From positions 1 to 42,901 of IMG/VR virus record IMGVR_UViG_3300035670_000456: a stretch of DNA of 42,901 nucleotides; one strand, written 5' to 3'. Each line of letters starts with the position of its first letter. The first letter of the stretch is position 1. Under the pieces are notes generated by a model. It made no database searches. It saw nothing but the letters and a program-made list of their open reading frames with translations, and was not told the DNA's origin. Of this stretch, positions 14,330-21,921 are shown piece after piece. The translations under genes and the position numbers were made by a program. The DNA is from a virus.

Positions 14330-15433
14330 ATGAGCGGAACTCGCACGGCGACTATGTTGTCGCTATATATTCAAATCGCAATGCTCCCGACGGGTTTCTT
14401 TACGGGCATGTTTACGGTACGCCCGGAGAATATCCACACTAGCGAGGAGGTCGAAATCGACATTCAGCGCTCAGGTGAGGACGTTGCGGTAGTGGTTCAC
14501 GATATTTCAGCGGGCTACCGCATGAATTCCGAAGAACTATTCACAAACAAAGCATTTAAACCGCCAGTGTTTAAAGAAGCGTTCACCGTTAACGCCTTTT
14601 CTTTGATCAAACGTCAAGCGGGTCAAAACCCATTCCAAAGTCCGGTATTTCGCGCGAATTTGGTCAACCGTATTTTCCGCGGTATGGTCAAAGTAGACGA
14701 AAAAATTCGCCGAGCTATCGAACTGCAAGCGGCGCAAGTTATGCAGACCGGTAAAGTCGGCTTAATCGACTCGACAGGTGCGGTCGTTTACGAGCTTGAC
14801 TACAAGCCAAAAACGACACATTTCCCGACAGCGGGAACGGCGTGGAACGCGGTGGGCGCGGACCCATTGGGTGATCTACGCTCGCTTTGTGACGTGATTC
14901 GTAATGACAGCGGCTATCGTGCGGACATGGTCATCATGGGTTCAGATGCGATCGACGTATTCTTGAAAAATGACGACGTGCAAAAAGCGTATGACAACCG
15001 CCGCATCGATCAAGGGACAATTTCGTCGGTTCCGAACCGCGGACAAGACGCAGCGCAGTATCGCGGCACCGTGGACGTTGGCTCGTATAAGCTAGACTTA
15101 TGGACGTATGGCGCGGTGTATAAAGACCCTCAAACCGGTGTGGTGACTGAGTACCTAGACCCGGCAAAAGTCGTTGTACGTGCGTCACGCGGTCGTTTGG
15201 ATGGCACTTTCGGGGCGATCCCGAACATCGCCGAAGAACTCGGCATCGGTACTCGTCAGCAGCTATTGCCGGAATTACCTCCGCGCATGTCTAGCGTTGC
15301 TGAGGGCGTAGACTTCCACGTAAATGCGTGGTTAGACGAGCGCGGCGAGGCAATGTTCGCGGGCTTAGGCTCACGTCCGTTGATGATCCCGACAGCGATC
15401 GATTCATTCGGGTGTCTTGACACCGGATTGTAA
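14330..15433 (+). CDS. Major capsid protein (gpE family), 367 aa
   Basis: Length and many segments match the lambda E family of HK97-fold capsid proteins: the N-terminal part with VRPENIHTSEEVEIDIQRSGEDVAVV, a central MGSDAIDVFLKNDDVQ, and a C-terminal LGSRPLMIPTAIDSFGCLD. It forms the capsid shell after cleavage of the scaffold. The SD AAGGGG lies ten bases before the ATG. Confidence 0.93.
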   Translation: MSGTRTATMLSLYIQIAMLPTGFFTGMFTVRPENIHTSEEVEIDIQRSGEDVAVVVHDISAGYRMNSEELFTNKAFKPPVFKEAFTVNAFSLIKRQAGQNPFQSPVFRANLVNRIFRGMVKVDEKIRRAIELQAAQVMQTGKVGLIDSTGAVVYELDYKPKTTHFPTAGTAWNAVGADPLGDLRSLCDVIRNDSGYRADMVIMGSDAIDVFLKNDDVQKAYDNRRIDQGTISSVPNRGQDAAQYRGTVDVGSYKLDLWTYGAVYKDPQTGVVTEYLDPAKVVVRASRGRLDGTFGAIPNIAEELGIGTRQQLLPELPPRMSSVAEGVDFHVNAWLDERGEAMFAGLGSRPLMIPTAIDSFGCLDTGL

Positions 15434-15489
15434 TCTAATGAATATCCCCGCGAGGGGCTTTTCCACAAACTTACAAGGCGGTAAATATC

Positions 15490-15852
15490 ATGCCAAGCAA
15501 TAGCGAATTAATTAGCGACATCCTAGCGATCGACCCGAATGCAAAAACTAGCGGTTTAAAAAATGCCGAGCTTTCGGACTTGCTCCGGGACCTACGCGCA
15601 CAAAAAGCGCCGACATCGGGCACAGATGCACAGGCGGCAGCAGATGCACAGGCGGCAGCAGATGCACAGGCGGCAGCAGACGCACAGGCGGCAGCAGATG
15701 CCCCCGCGACCAAAACGCTACACGTGGCCGACGGTAAATCCCTCACAAGCAAAAAAGGCATTTTAGGTCCCGGTGATGAAGTTCGCGCCGAGTTTTTTGC
15801 GGGTGGACAAGAGACAGTCGATTCATTAGTTGAACGAGGTCTCGTAATCTAA
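15490..15852 (+). CDS. gpFI-like head protein with AQAAAD repeats, 120 aa
   Basis: Immediately after the capsid gene, the place of lambda FI. Residues 1-38 form a small helical part (LISDILAIDPNAKTSGLK). Residues about 46-71 are four tandem AQAAAD units made by 18-bp DNA repeats, a likely flexible or helical linker. The C-terminal 45 residues (HVADGKSLTSKKGILGPGDEV) form a compact domain seen at the ends of several phage neck and packaging proteins. A role in packaging or head completion is inferred from position. The stop overlaps the next start (TAATG). Confidence 0.6.
   Translation: MPSNSELISDILAIDPNAKTSGLKNAELSDLLRDLRAQKAPTSGTDAQAAADAQAAADAQAAADAQAAADAPATKTLHVADGKSLTSKKGILGPGDEVRAEFFAGGQETVDSLVERGLVI
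15628..15699 (+). repeat. Four 18-bp tandem repeats
   Basis: The unit GCACAGGCGGCAGCAGAT is repeated four times without gaps; the third copy ends in C. The unit is a multiple of three and encodes AQAAAD, so the copy number can change without breaking the frame. Confidence 0.95.
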
Positions 15853-16307
15853 TGGGCTTGCGAGAAATTGCGGAGCAGGACCTCTCTTTCATCATGGAGG
15901 ATCGTCAAACCGGATGGGCGTGGGACATTACACTCACAAGTCCCGAGGGTCTGACGGCACCATTGAGAGGTCTATCGAATGACATTTCCCTCGCGGTTGA
16001 TCCCGACACGGGTATGTTAATCAGCGGGCGCACAGCTACGGCCACGCTCCGCATTTCTAGCATTCGCGCCGCAGGGTTCGCAGAGAATCCGCGCAACATT
16101 TCAGACCTGAACCGAAAGCCGTGGATCGTAGGGTTTAAAGATATTAATAACGTCCCGTGTCTTTTCAAAGTGATGAAGTCAAACCCGGATCGCACAGTAG
16201 GCGTGGTGTCTTTGATTTTAGAGGCGTATAAACAAGCGGTTTTATATAATGGTGCGTGGACGTTTGACGGCACCCAAGAATATGACGGGGTCCTTGCGTT
16301 ATTATGA
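15852..16307 (+). CDS. Neck / head-tail connector-region protein, 151 aa
   Basis: A 151-aa beta-rich protein in the connector part of the operon, coupled to its neighbours by TAATG at the start and a four-base overlap at the end. Segments such as SNDISLAVDPDTGMLISGRTATATLRIS and VVSLILEAYKQAVLYNGAWTF recall proteins located between capsid and tail terminator genes in other phages. No individual residue supports a finer call. A head-completion or neck role is inference from position. Confidence 0.5.
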   Translation: MGLREIAEQDLSFIMEDRQTGWAWDITLTSPEGLTAPLRGLSNDISLAVDPDTGMLISGRTATATLRISSIRAAGFAENPRNISDLNRKPWIVGFKDINNVPCLFKVMKSNPDRTVGVVSLILEAYKQAVLYNGAWTFDGTQEYDGVLALL

Positions 16308-16963
16308 ATCTAATCGACAAACAAGATACGTTTGAAATAGTCCGCGATCAGATCGCGGCTTTATTAAAATTAGAGGTCGAAAATCAAAAGGTCCTCGCAA
16401 CCGCCGCGGGCAAAGACCCGAGCCGATGGGATTTTAAAGTTTTTTCTGAGCGCTCGAACCCTTTCGAGGAGTTCCAAGCCGCTGAGCCTCCGTACGTCCC
16501 GATCGTGAATGTGTGGTATGACAGTTCGACATCGGACGATGCGGGTAGCGATACAGTAGAGCGCCAAAAAGTAGAGGGAATGTATAACATCGATTGCTAT
16601 GCGGCGTCGGGCAGCATGGGGACCGGGACAGGCCACGCTTCGGGGGATATGCTCGCATCGCTAGACGTTCACCGTGTCGTCAAGCTTGTTCGTAATATCC
16701 TCATGTCAGGCGAGAACACTTATTTAAAATTACGTGGGACAGTGTGGTCACGCAAAGTAATGTCGGCCAACATTTTCCAACCCGACCCGAACGATGCGAC
16801 CATTCAAAATATAATAGGTGCCCGCATCGTTTTTCGTGTAGTATTTAACGAGCTATCCCCGCAAGTTGAGGGCCAACCGCTTGAGACACTTTTTGTCCAA
16901 GTCAAACGAGCGGAAACGGGCGAAATTTTGCTAGAAACGGAGTATACATACAATGGCGAATAG
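16304..16963 (+). CDS. Probable tail terminator / completion protein, 219 aa
   Basis: Placed directly before the sheath gene, where tail terminator proteins usually sit. The central part (VPIVNVWYDSSTSDD.. YNIDCYAASGS, then a histidine-containing helix LDVHRVVKLVRNILMS) and the C-terminal VVFNELSPQVEGQPLETLFVQ have the alpha-beta layout of gpU/STf-like terminators, though the protein is longer than lambda gpU (131 aa). It would cap the sheath and tube and join the tail to the head. It overlaps the sheath gene by 11 bp. Confidence 0.6.
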   Translation: MNLIDKQDTFEIVRDQIAALLKLEVENQKVLATAAGKDPSRWDFKVFSERSNPFEEFQAAEPPYVPIVNVWYDSSTSDDAGSDTVERQKVEGMYNIDCYAASGSMGTGTGHASGDMLASLDVHRVVKLVRNILMSGENTYLKLRGTVWSRKVMSANIFQPDPNDATIQNIIGARIVFRVVFNELSPQVEGQPLETLFVQVKRAETGEILLETEYTYNGE

Positions 16964-18449
16964 CATAGCCGTTGACCGCAGCGCAGTGGCGCGGGTCGTA
17001 GGCATCGAAACAATTTATAAAAACCTGAATAACAGCAACGTCGCCATCTTGCCGCAACGTGTCGTTATTGTAGGCCAAGGCAGTAGCGACGCGGTGTTTG
17101 CATCGACAAAGCTACAAGTCACCAACGCGGCAACCGTGGGCGCAACGTATGGCTACGGCTCTCCGTTACACTTGGCGGCTAAACAGCTTTTCCCGGTAAA
17201 TGGCGACGGCGTTGGGTCAATCCCCGTGACAATCGTGCCATTGACGGACGCTGTCTCCGGCGTTGCGGCTACTGGCAGCATTGCCCCGACTGGCACACAA
17301 CTTACAACCGCGGCGTATCGTGTGTTAGTGAATGGCATTCGTTCCGAGCAATTCGTTATCAATGCGGGCGCGACAATTGCGAGTATCTGCACCTCGATTG
17401 CAACGGCAATCAATAGTGTTTTAGATATGCCGGTTAAAGCCGTGGCGTCTGCTACCGATGTCGACCTCACGTCTAAATGGAAAGGCGAGAGCGCTAACGG
17501 CATATACGTCCAAGTGACAGGCCCGACAGATGCGGGCGTGACGTTTGCAGTCACTCAATTGACTGGCGGACTTGTAAACCCGACCGTCGACTCGGCGCTG
17601 ACTCAATTCGGCAACGTGTGGGAAACGATGGTAATTAACTGTCTAAATATCTCAGACACCGACGCGCTTGATGCGTACCAAACCTTTGGCGAGGGGCGAT
17701 GGGGGTCATTGGTCCGCAAGCCTTTAGTCGTATTCACTGGAACGACTGAGAGTTCGGCAACGACCGCGACGGCTATTTCAGACGCTCGAAAGACCGATCG
17801 AATCAACGCTCAATTAGTGAGTCCGGGATCGGTTGACTTGCCTTTCGTTGTTGCGGCTCGACAAATTGCTCGAATCGTTGTACAGGCGAATGATAACCCG
17901 CCTTGCGACTATGGTCGCCTACAAGCCACGGGATTAAACCCCGGCGCGGATTCGGTGCAATGGTTATACACTGACCGAGACTATGCAGTAAAACGCGGAT
18001 CGTCTACGGTTGAAGTACGCGACGGCGTTGTCGAGATTTCGGATGTCGTAACGTTCTATCATCCAACAGGCGAAGAAGTCCAGGCGTATCGTTACGTGTG
18101 CGACATTGTCAAGTTACAGAATATTATTTTCAATCTTGACTTGGCATTCGCCAACAAAGAGTGGGACGGGGCGCCATTGATCCCGGATGATCAACCAACC
18201 GTCAACCCGCGAGCGAAGCAACCAAAAATGGCCGTCGCTAAGATCGTTTCGATTGCGAATAGCCTGGGGCTTGAGGCAATTATTAGCGACCCGGATTATA
18301 CGCGTAAAAACACTTTCGCGCAGATCAACACAAACAACCCGAAACGCTTGGACGTAATCACCACGGTTAAACTAAGCGGAAACACGAACATTTTAAGCGT
18401 GGACTTAAATTTCGGTTTCTACTTCGGCACGTCTCAAATAGTGGGGTAA
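16953..18449 (+). CDS. Contractile tail sheath protein (Mu gpL-like), 498 aa
   Basis: The protein carries an N-terminal VGIETIYKNLN..VAILPQRVVIVGQG, a central beta-rich region, and a C-terminal sheath-core pattern with VCDIVKLQNIIFNLDLAF and RLDVITTVKLSGNTNILSVDLNFGFYFG. These features and its place just before the tube gene fit the Mu-type sheath family. It shows that the virion has a contractile tail. Starts at 16953 within the end of the previous gene. Confidence 0.9.
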   Translation: MANSIAVDRSAVARVVGIETIYKNLNNSNVAILPQRVVIVGQGSSDAVFASTKLQVTNAATVGATYGYGSPLHLAAKQLFPVNGDGVGSIPVTIVPLTDAVSGVAATGSIAPTGTQLTTAAYRVLVNGIRSEQFVINAGATIASICTSIATAINSVLDMPVKAVASATDVDLTSKWKGESANGIYVQVTGPTDAGVTFAVTQLTGGLVNPTVDSALTQFGNVWETMVINCLNISDTDALDAYQTFGEGRWGSLVRKPLVVFTGTTESSATTATAISDARKTDRINAQLVSPGSVDLPFVVAARQIARIVVQANDNPPCDYGRLQATGLNPGADSVQWLYTDRDYAVKRGSSTVEVRDGVVEISDVVTFYHPTGEEVQAYRYVCDIVKLQNIIFNLDLAFANKEWDGAPLIPDDQPTVNPRAKQPKMAVAKIVSIANSLGLEAIISDPDYTRKNTFAQINTNNPKRLDVITTVKLSGNTNILSVDLNFGFYFGTSQIVG

Positions 18450-18455
18450 TTAGAC

Positions 18456-18839
18456 ATGACAGCAGTAGGCGGACCAATTGAAAGCATTTCGCTAGACGGC
18501 CGAATCTTTTCAGTCGCAGCGGATGCAGACTCTAACCGTAAGCTAGGCGGGACAGAGAACGAAGTTCAGCCGAACGGCGACGGGACGGCGCGACTCATTA
18601 AGAGCCGTGCGACACCAATGCTTGACGGCTTGACGCTCTCCATTGACGACACGCGAGGCGATGCGGAGTATCTGCAAGACCTACAGGACCGAAAGGACTT
18701 TTTCGCGGTGTCGGTGACGTATGCGTCGGGCGTGACGTATCAAGGCACAATGCAAATCGTGGGCGAGACGCAGATCAGCAGCGCCAACACGACCGCGGCG
18801 ATCTCATTAGCCGGAACGGGCAAATTGACTCAACAATAA
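18456..18839 (+). CDS. Tail tube protein (Mu gpM-like), 127 aa
   Basis: A 127-aa protein six bases after the sheath stop. IESISLDGRIFSVAADAD..RKLGG.ENEVQPNGDGTARLIKS and the end LAGTGKLTQQ fit the Mu gpM / tail-tube family, which polymerises into the inner tube ejecting DNA. A strong terminator begins ten bases after its stop. Confidence 0.88.
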   Translation: MTAVGGPIESISLDGRIFSVAADADSNRKLGGTENEVQPNGDGTARLIKSRATPMLDGLTLSIDDTRGDAEYLQDLQDRKDFFAVSVTYASGVTYQGTMQIVGETQISSANTTAAISLAGTGKLTQQ

Positions 18840-18848
18840 AAAAAACTG

Positions 18849-18868
18849 ACCCGCTTCGGCGGGTTTTT
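18849..18868 (+). terminator. UUCG-loop terminator after the head/sheath/tube operon
   Basis: ACCCGC-TTCG-GCGGGT (18849-18864) followed by TTTTT. It ends the packaging-head-sheath-tube transcript. Confidence 0.92.
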
Positions 18869-18889
18869 AAATATTTTTATTATTACTTG

Positions 18890-18918
18890 TTGACAGCTCC
18901 GTCACTATGGAATAATAT
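18890..18918 (+). promoter_or_regulatory. Conserved-spacer promoter of moron cassette 1
   Basis: TTGACA (18890-18895), 17-bp spacer with CCGTCACTATGGAA, TAATAT (18913-18918). The leader ATAGACAGGAGATATTGAT leads to the ATG at 18944. Confidence 0.88.
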
Positions 18919-18943
18919 AGCGGTATAGACAGGAGATATTGAT

Positions 18944-19108
18944 ATGACTAAGCAAGAACAAATCGCAAAATTATGGGCCGAAATGGCGATTCACAAAGCA
19001 CAGCGCGAAGCACGCCAAGAGGCAGAGGCGAAATTCGCTGAGGAGCATGACGCGCAGTGGCCGGAGTTCAAAAGAACTTACACATACAAGAAAAGCGGTG
19101 CCCTTTAA
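18944..19108 (+). CDS. Small charged helical protein, 54 aa (moron cassette 1)
   Basis: Encodes a 54-aa protein whose first 40 residues are a long, charged, alanine-rich helix (EQIAKLWAEMAIHKAQREA), followed by a basic tail ending KKSGAL. AGGAG lies eight bases upstream of the ATG. The gene has its own promoter and is followed within the same cassette by 19108-19299, whose start overlaps this stop (TAATG). No family recognised. A cassette with its own signals inside the late tail operon suggests a gene expressed early or independently, perhaps against host functions. Confidence 0.65.
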   Translation: MTKQEQIAKLWAEMAIHKAQREARQEAEAKFAEEHDAQWPEFKRTYTYKKSGAL

Positions 19109-19299
19109 TGGGTCCGCATCTTTGCATGGAGTGGGTGAAGAAGCACGGCGGAAAACAGTTCGACTACATCACAAACTTAAACGTAGTCGAGCATGTCGCC
19201 GATAAAGCTTTAGAAATTGCGACCACTGAGGAAGAAATTAAACTTTGCAAAGCCGCAAAAGACGCCGCCTTAAAACAGATACAGAGCCTACAAACTTAA
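19108..19299 (+). CDS. Small protein, 63 aa (moron cassette 1)
   Basis: ATG at 19108 overlaps the stop of the 54-aa gene, so this start is preferred to an in-frame one at 19057. The 63-aa product has two cysteines near the N-terminus (HLCMEWV) and near residue 44 (EIKLCKAAK) and two probable helices. Function unknown. The last codon abuts a terminator. Confidence 0.65.
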   Translation: MGPHLCMEWVKKHGGKQFDYITNLNVVEHVADKALEIATTEEEIKLCKAAKDAALKQIQSLQT

Positions 19300-19321
19300 C
19301 CCGCACAAAGCGGGTTTTTTT
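19299..19321 (+). terminator. Terminator of moron cassette 1
   Basis: ACCCGC-ACAAA-GCGGGT (19299-19315) followed by seven T. Nearly the same 30-bp sequence ends cassette 2. Confidence 0.92.
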
Positions 19322-19334
19322 ATTGTATTAAGTA

Positions 19335-19363
19335 TTGACAGCCCCGTCACTATGGGATAATAT
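19335..19363 (+). promoter_or_regulatory. Conserved-spacer promoter of moron cassette 2
   Basis: TTGACA (19335-19340), 17-bp spacer GCCCCGTCACTATGGGA, TAATAT (19358-19363). The leader closely resembles that of cassette 1, including AGGAGATATTGATATG. Confidence 0.88.
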
Positions 19364-19388
19364 AGCTACATAGACAGGAGATATTGAT

Positions 19389-19643
19389 ATGATGCTTAAT
19401 GGGGTCAAGATAGACACAAAAAACATTAAGGCGGCTCGGGATCACTTCATAGCGATCGCAGAAGAATGTAAAACTTTAAAGGTAAATGATCCAGAGGGGT
19501 GGGTTAAGATGCAGAATGACCACATCAGGGAATTAGAGGCGGGGGAGCTTGATCGATCGCTAATGGTTATGCAATACGCGTACTACTTACAGACGGGGGA
19601 GTCCATCCCGATACTTCCGCCTGCAACGCCCCCACAAACATAA
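19389..19643 (+). CDS. Small protein, 84 aa (moron cassette 2)
   Basis: An acidic, mainly helical 84-residue protein (AARDHFIAIAEECKTLKVNDPEGWVKMQNDHIRELE...LMVMQYAYYLQTGE) with a proline-rich C-terminus. It has its own promoter, ribosome-binding site and terminator, between the tail tube and tail chaperone genes. It resembles no family I recognise and is unlikely to be structural given the separate transcription signals. Confidence 0.65.
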   Translation: MMLNGVKIDTKNIKAARDHFIAIAEECKTLKVNDPEGWVKMQNDHIRELEAGELDRSLMVMQYAYYLQTGESIPILPPATPPQT

Positions 19644-19664
19644 CCCGCACAAAGCGGGTTTTTT
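19643..19664 (+). terminator. Terminator of moron cassette 2
   Basis: ACCCGC-ACAAA-GCGGGT (19643-19659) and a T run to 19664, then ATTGTATTA as after the first cassette. Confidence 0.92.
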
Positions 19665-19758
19665 ATTGTATTATAAAAACCAACAAGGAATTAACGCCGC
19701 GTTGGTTGCCTTGTACCTCAAAAAGCGCGGCACCCAATCTAACAAGGCAGATTGAAAA

Positions 19759-20166
19759 ATGACTGAAATAGTAGATCGTGACGTAGCGGAAAGTGAGTTT
19801 AACCGTTTTTGTGAGTTGATGGATATTGACCACGACACTAGCAAAATGGCCGAAGATGATGGGAAAGGCTTCAACGAAAATAAAGAGATTTTGATCAAAG
19901 CGATCACGGACGGACGCCTCGTTATTAGCGAGGACGGCGAACCGGAGTACACGCCAAAACGCGGCAATTTCCCGAACCCCCTAATTTTTAAAGAGCCGAA
20001 CGGGGGCACCTACGCCGCGATGGACCGTCAAAAATCAGGCAACGACGTGGGGAAAATGTTGGCGCTTATGGATGCAATGAGTCTATCAACGCCGGGCACA
20101 TGCGCTAAATTAGCAAATGTGGATTTTAAAGTCGTTCGAGCGATCGCTATCCTTTTTTTGGCTTAG
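19759..20166 (+). CDS. Tail assembly chaperone, unshifted product, 135 aa
   Basis: A 135-aa mostly helical protein just before the tape-measure region, where tail assembly chaperones (lambda gpG type) are found. It contains a short beta hairpin (GRLVISEDGEPEYTPKRG). At its 3' end C-TTTTTTT-GG (20152-20161) precedes the stop; a -1 shift there joins it to the frame ending at 20369. It should bind the tape measure during tube assembly. SD AAGG lies 11 bases upstream. Confidence 0.78.
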   Translation: MTEIVDRDVAESEFNRFCELMDIDHDTSKMAEDDGKGFNENKEILIKAITDGRLVISEDGEPEYTPKRGNFPNPLIFKEPNGGTYAAMDRQKSGNDVGKMLALMDAMSLSTPGTCAKLANVDFKVVRAIAILFLA

Positions 20167-20369
20167 TCCGAACCCCGCTTGTAATGTACGGTTCCGACGG
20201 GTACATACCCAAAGGCGGACACACCCGAGGGGCGGTGTATTCGACGATGCTTATGCAAGTCCTACGAGAATACAATGTCGGGGACTTTCGAGTATTAGAA
20301 GCCCATGAAATACGATTCTTTTATGATGGGCTGCGGGCGGAGCTAAAAGAATCAACAAAACCGAGGTGA
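20160..20369 (+). CDS. Tail assembly chaperone, -1 frameshift extension (gpGT-like)
   Basis: The -1 frame is open from the slippery run T-TTT-TTG (20154-20160) to the stop at 20367-20369. It adds 69 residues (GLVRTPLVMYGSDGYIPKGG ...) to 134 of the upstream frame, giving a product of about 203 aa. An internal ATG at 20184 exists but has no SD in front of it, and the frame is open before it, which favours frameshifting over a separate gene. The layout copies lambda G/GT and Mu tail chaperones. The tape-measure gene begins five bases after the stop. Confidence 0.75.
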   Translation, partial: GLVRTPLVMYGSDGYIPKGGHTRGAVYSTMLMQVLREYNVGDFRVLEAHEIRFFYDGLRAELKESTKPR

Positions 20370-20373
20370 TCCA

Positions 20374-21921
20374 GTGAGTCGCTACAGCATAGAGACAATT
20401 TTTAAAGCCGTGGATAAAATGACGGCTCCCGTATCTAAGATGCAGAAAAAAGTGAAAGAGTTCACCGAGTCCGCATCTAAAGGCGCTCAAAAAGCCTCGG
20501 ATTTCTTTACGAGCATGGCCACGCGTGCGACTGCTTTCGGGACGGTCGCCCTCGGAGCGTTCACTACCGCAGCGGGCGGCGTGGCGCTTTTCGTATCAGA
20601 AACAAACAAAGCCAATCAAGAAATGCTAAATATGTCTAAGGCGATGGGCGTCTCGTATGACACCACGAAAGCTATGGACGGGATTCTCAGCTCAATGACT
20701 TTAAATTGGGAAAACTTTACCGACTTGATAGAAGAACAAGCGAACAAGTTCGGGGAGCTGAAAGGCGCGGGCGAAATGAAAAAGCTAAATGAGGCTATCG
20801 CGCTGACCGGCTTGTCTGTTGAAAAATTACAAAAAATGAATCCCGAGCAGCAATTCATCGCAATAGCTGACGCACTTGTAAAAATGAAAGACGGACAAAA
20901 AGCCGCATTTATTGCCGACGAAATTTGGGGCGGCGAGGGTAACAAAATTATCCAAGGATTACGGGCGAGGAAGCAAACCGTGAGCGAAGTTATCGCCGAG
21001 TATCAGCGCTTTAACTTCTACACGAAAGAGGGGCAGAAAGCGACCGAAGACTTTAACAAAGCGATGTCGCCGATCTCGAAAATGGCTAATTCCATTCGCT
21101 CGCAATTCGCGGCGTTGATTGGTCAGGCGCTTGTACCGTACTTGCAAAAAGCAACGCTTTGGGCCACGACTAACAAAGAGGTAATTCAAACCAAAATAGC
21201 GGAATACGCGCAGAAGATCGCCGACGCGATGGCATGGCTCGCCACCAACATGGGAACCATCCTAACGTGGGCGCAACGGTTCGCGATTGCAATCGGTATT
21301 TTCATTGCGCTGACAACCGTGTTACGGACCTTTGTCCTCGTGATGACCGCGGTCAATTTAGTCATGGCGATGAATCCGATCTCGTTAATCGTTATCGCGA
21401 TCGTCGGGCTTATCGCCGTGATCGGATATTTGATTAATAAATTCTTTGGATGGGAGGCCGTTTTAAGAACGACTGAATTGGCCATGTACGCGATTGGGGC
21501 GGCAGTCCTCGCGCTTATGGGTCCGGTCGGGTGGCTAATCGGTGCGGCCGTCCTAATCTATACGAATTGGGGCAATATAAAAGGGTTCTTTAGTGATTTA
21601 TGGACAGGCGTGGTCAATATATTTAACAGTGCGGCGACGTCGATCATGTCGGTAATTGACCGCATCACTAACGGCATCACAAACATTATTAATCTAGGCG
21701 GGTCGATAGCGGGCAAAGTCAAGGGCTTTTTAGGCTTTGGCGGAGGCGGTGCGGAGTCGGCAGGGACACGAGTCACAAGCCCTCAGCAACGCACGGCGAA
21801 CGCGATTAGCGAAACAAAAACGACATCCGAGGTTACGATCATGGATCGCACAGGCCGCGCCAAAGTCACACGCGGGCCACTGGGGTCGGGCGTTAGACTT
21901 CAACAATCAGGGGGCTTTTAA
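20374..21921 (+). CDS. Tape measure protein, 515 aa
   Basis: Starts with GTG at 20374 after GAGGTG. The protein is long and alpha-helical: an N-terminal amphipathic helix (VSKMQKKVKEFTESASK), a hydrophobic segment near residues 65-85, and a strongly hydrophobic central block of several membrane-like segments (about residues 305-390). The C-terminus is basic and glycine-rich. This is the usual composition of a tape measure, which sets tail length and may enter the host membrane during injection. At about 0.15 nm per residue the tail would be near 75 nm, which is short for a myovirus. The stop overlaps the next start (TAATG). Confidence 0.88.
   Translation: MSRYSIETIFKAVDKMTAPVSKMQKKVKEFTESASKGAQKASDFFTSMATRATAFGTVALGAFTTAAGGVALFVSETNKANQEMLNMSKAMGVSYDTTKAMDGILSSMTLNWENFTDLIEEQANKFGELKGAGEMKKLNEAIALTGLSVEKLQKMNPEQQFIAIADALVKMKDGQKAAFIADEIWGGEGNKIIQGLRARKQTVSEVIAEYQRFNFYTKEGQKATEDFNKAMSPISKMANSIRSQFAALIGQALVPYLQKATLWATTNKEVIQTKIAEYAQKIADAMAWLATNMGTILTWAQRFAIAIGIFIALTTVLRTFVLVMTAVNLVMAMNPISLIVIAIVGLIAVIGYLINKFFGWEAVLRTTELAMYAIGAAVLALMGPVGWLIGAAVLIYTNWGNIKGFFSDLWTGVVNIFNSAATSIMSVIDRITNGITNIINLGGSIAGKVKGFLGFGGGGAESAGTRVTSPQQRTANAISETKTTSEVTIMDRTGRAKVTRGPLGSGVRLQQSGGF

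Larger units (their letters stand above)
18847..18936 (+). repeat. 90-bp terminator-promoter-RBS cassette, inverted copy of 5366-5455
   Basis: Identical over 90 bases to the minus strand at 5366-5455. It contains the UUCG terminator (18849-18868), an AT-rich spacer, promoter 18890-18918 and AGGAGA. After this the two copies diverge (TATTGATATG here, AACAGACATG there). Confidence 0.93.

Noticed and set aside
15471-15761. Repeat-rich minus ORF and possible CRISPR
   Set aside because: The 18-bp repeats are direct, without spacers, and encode AQAAAD in the plus-strand gene.
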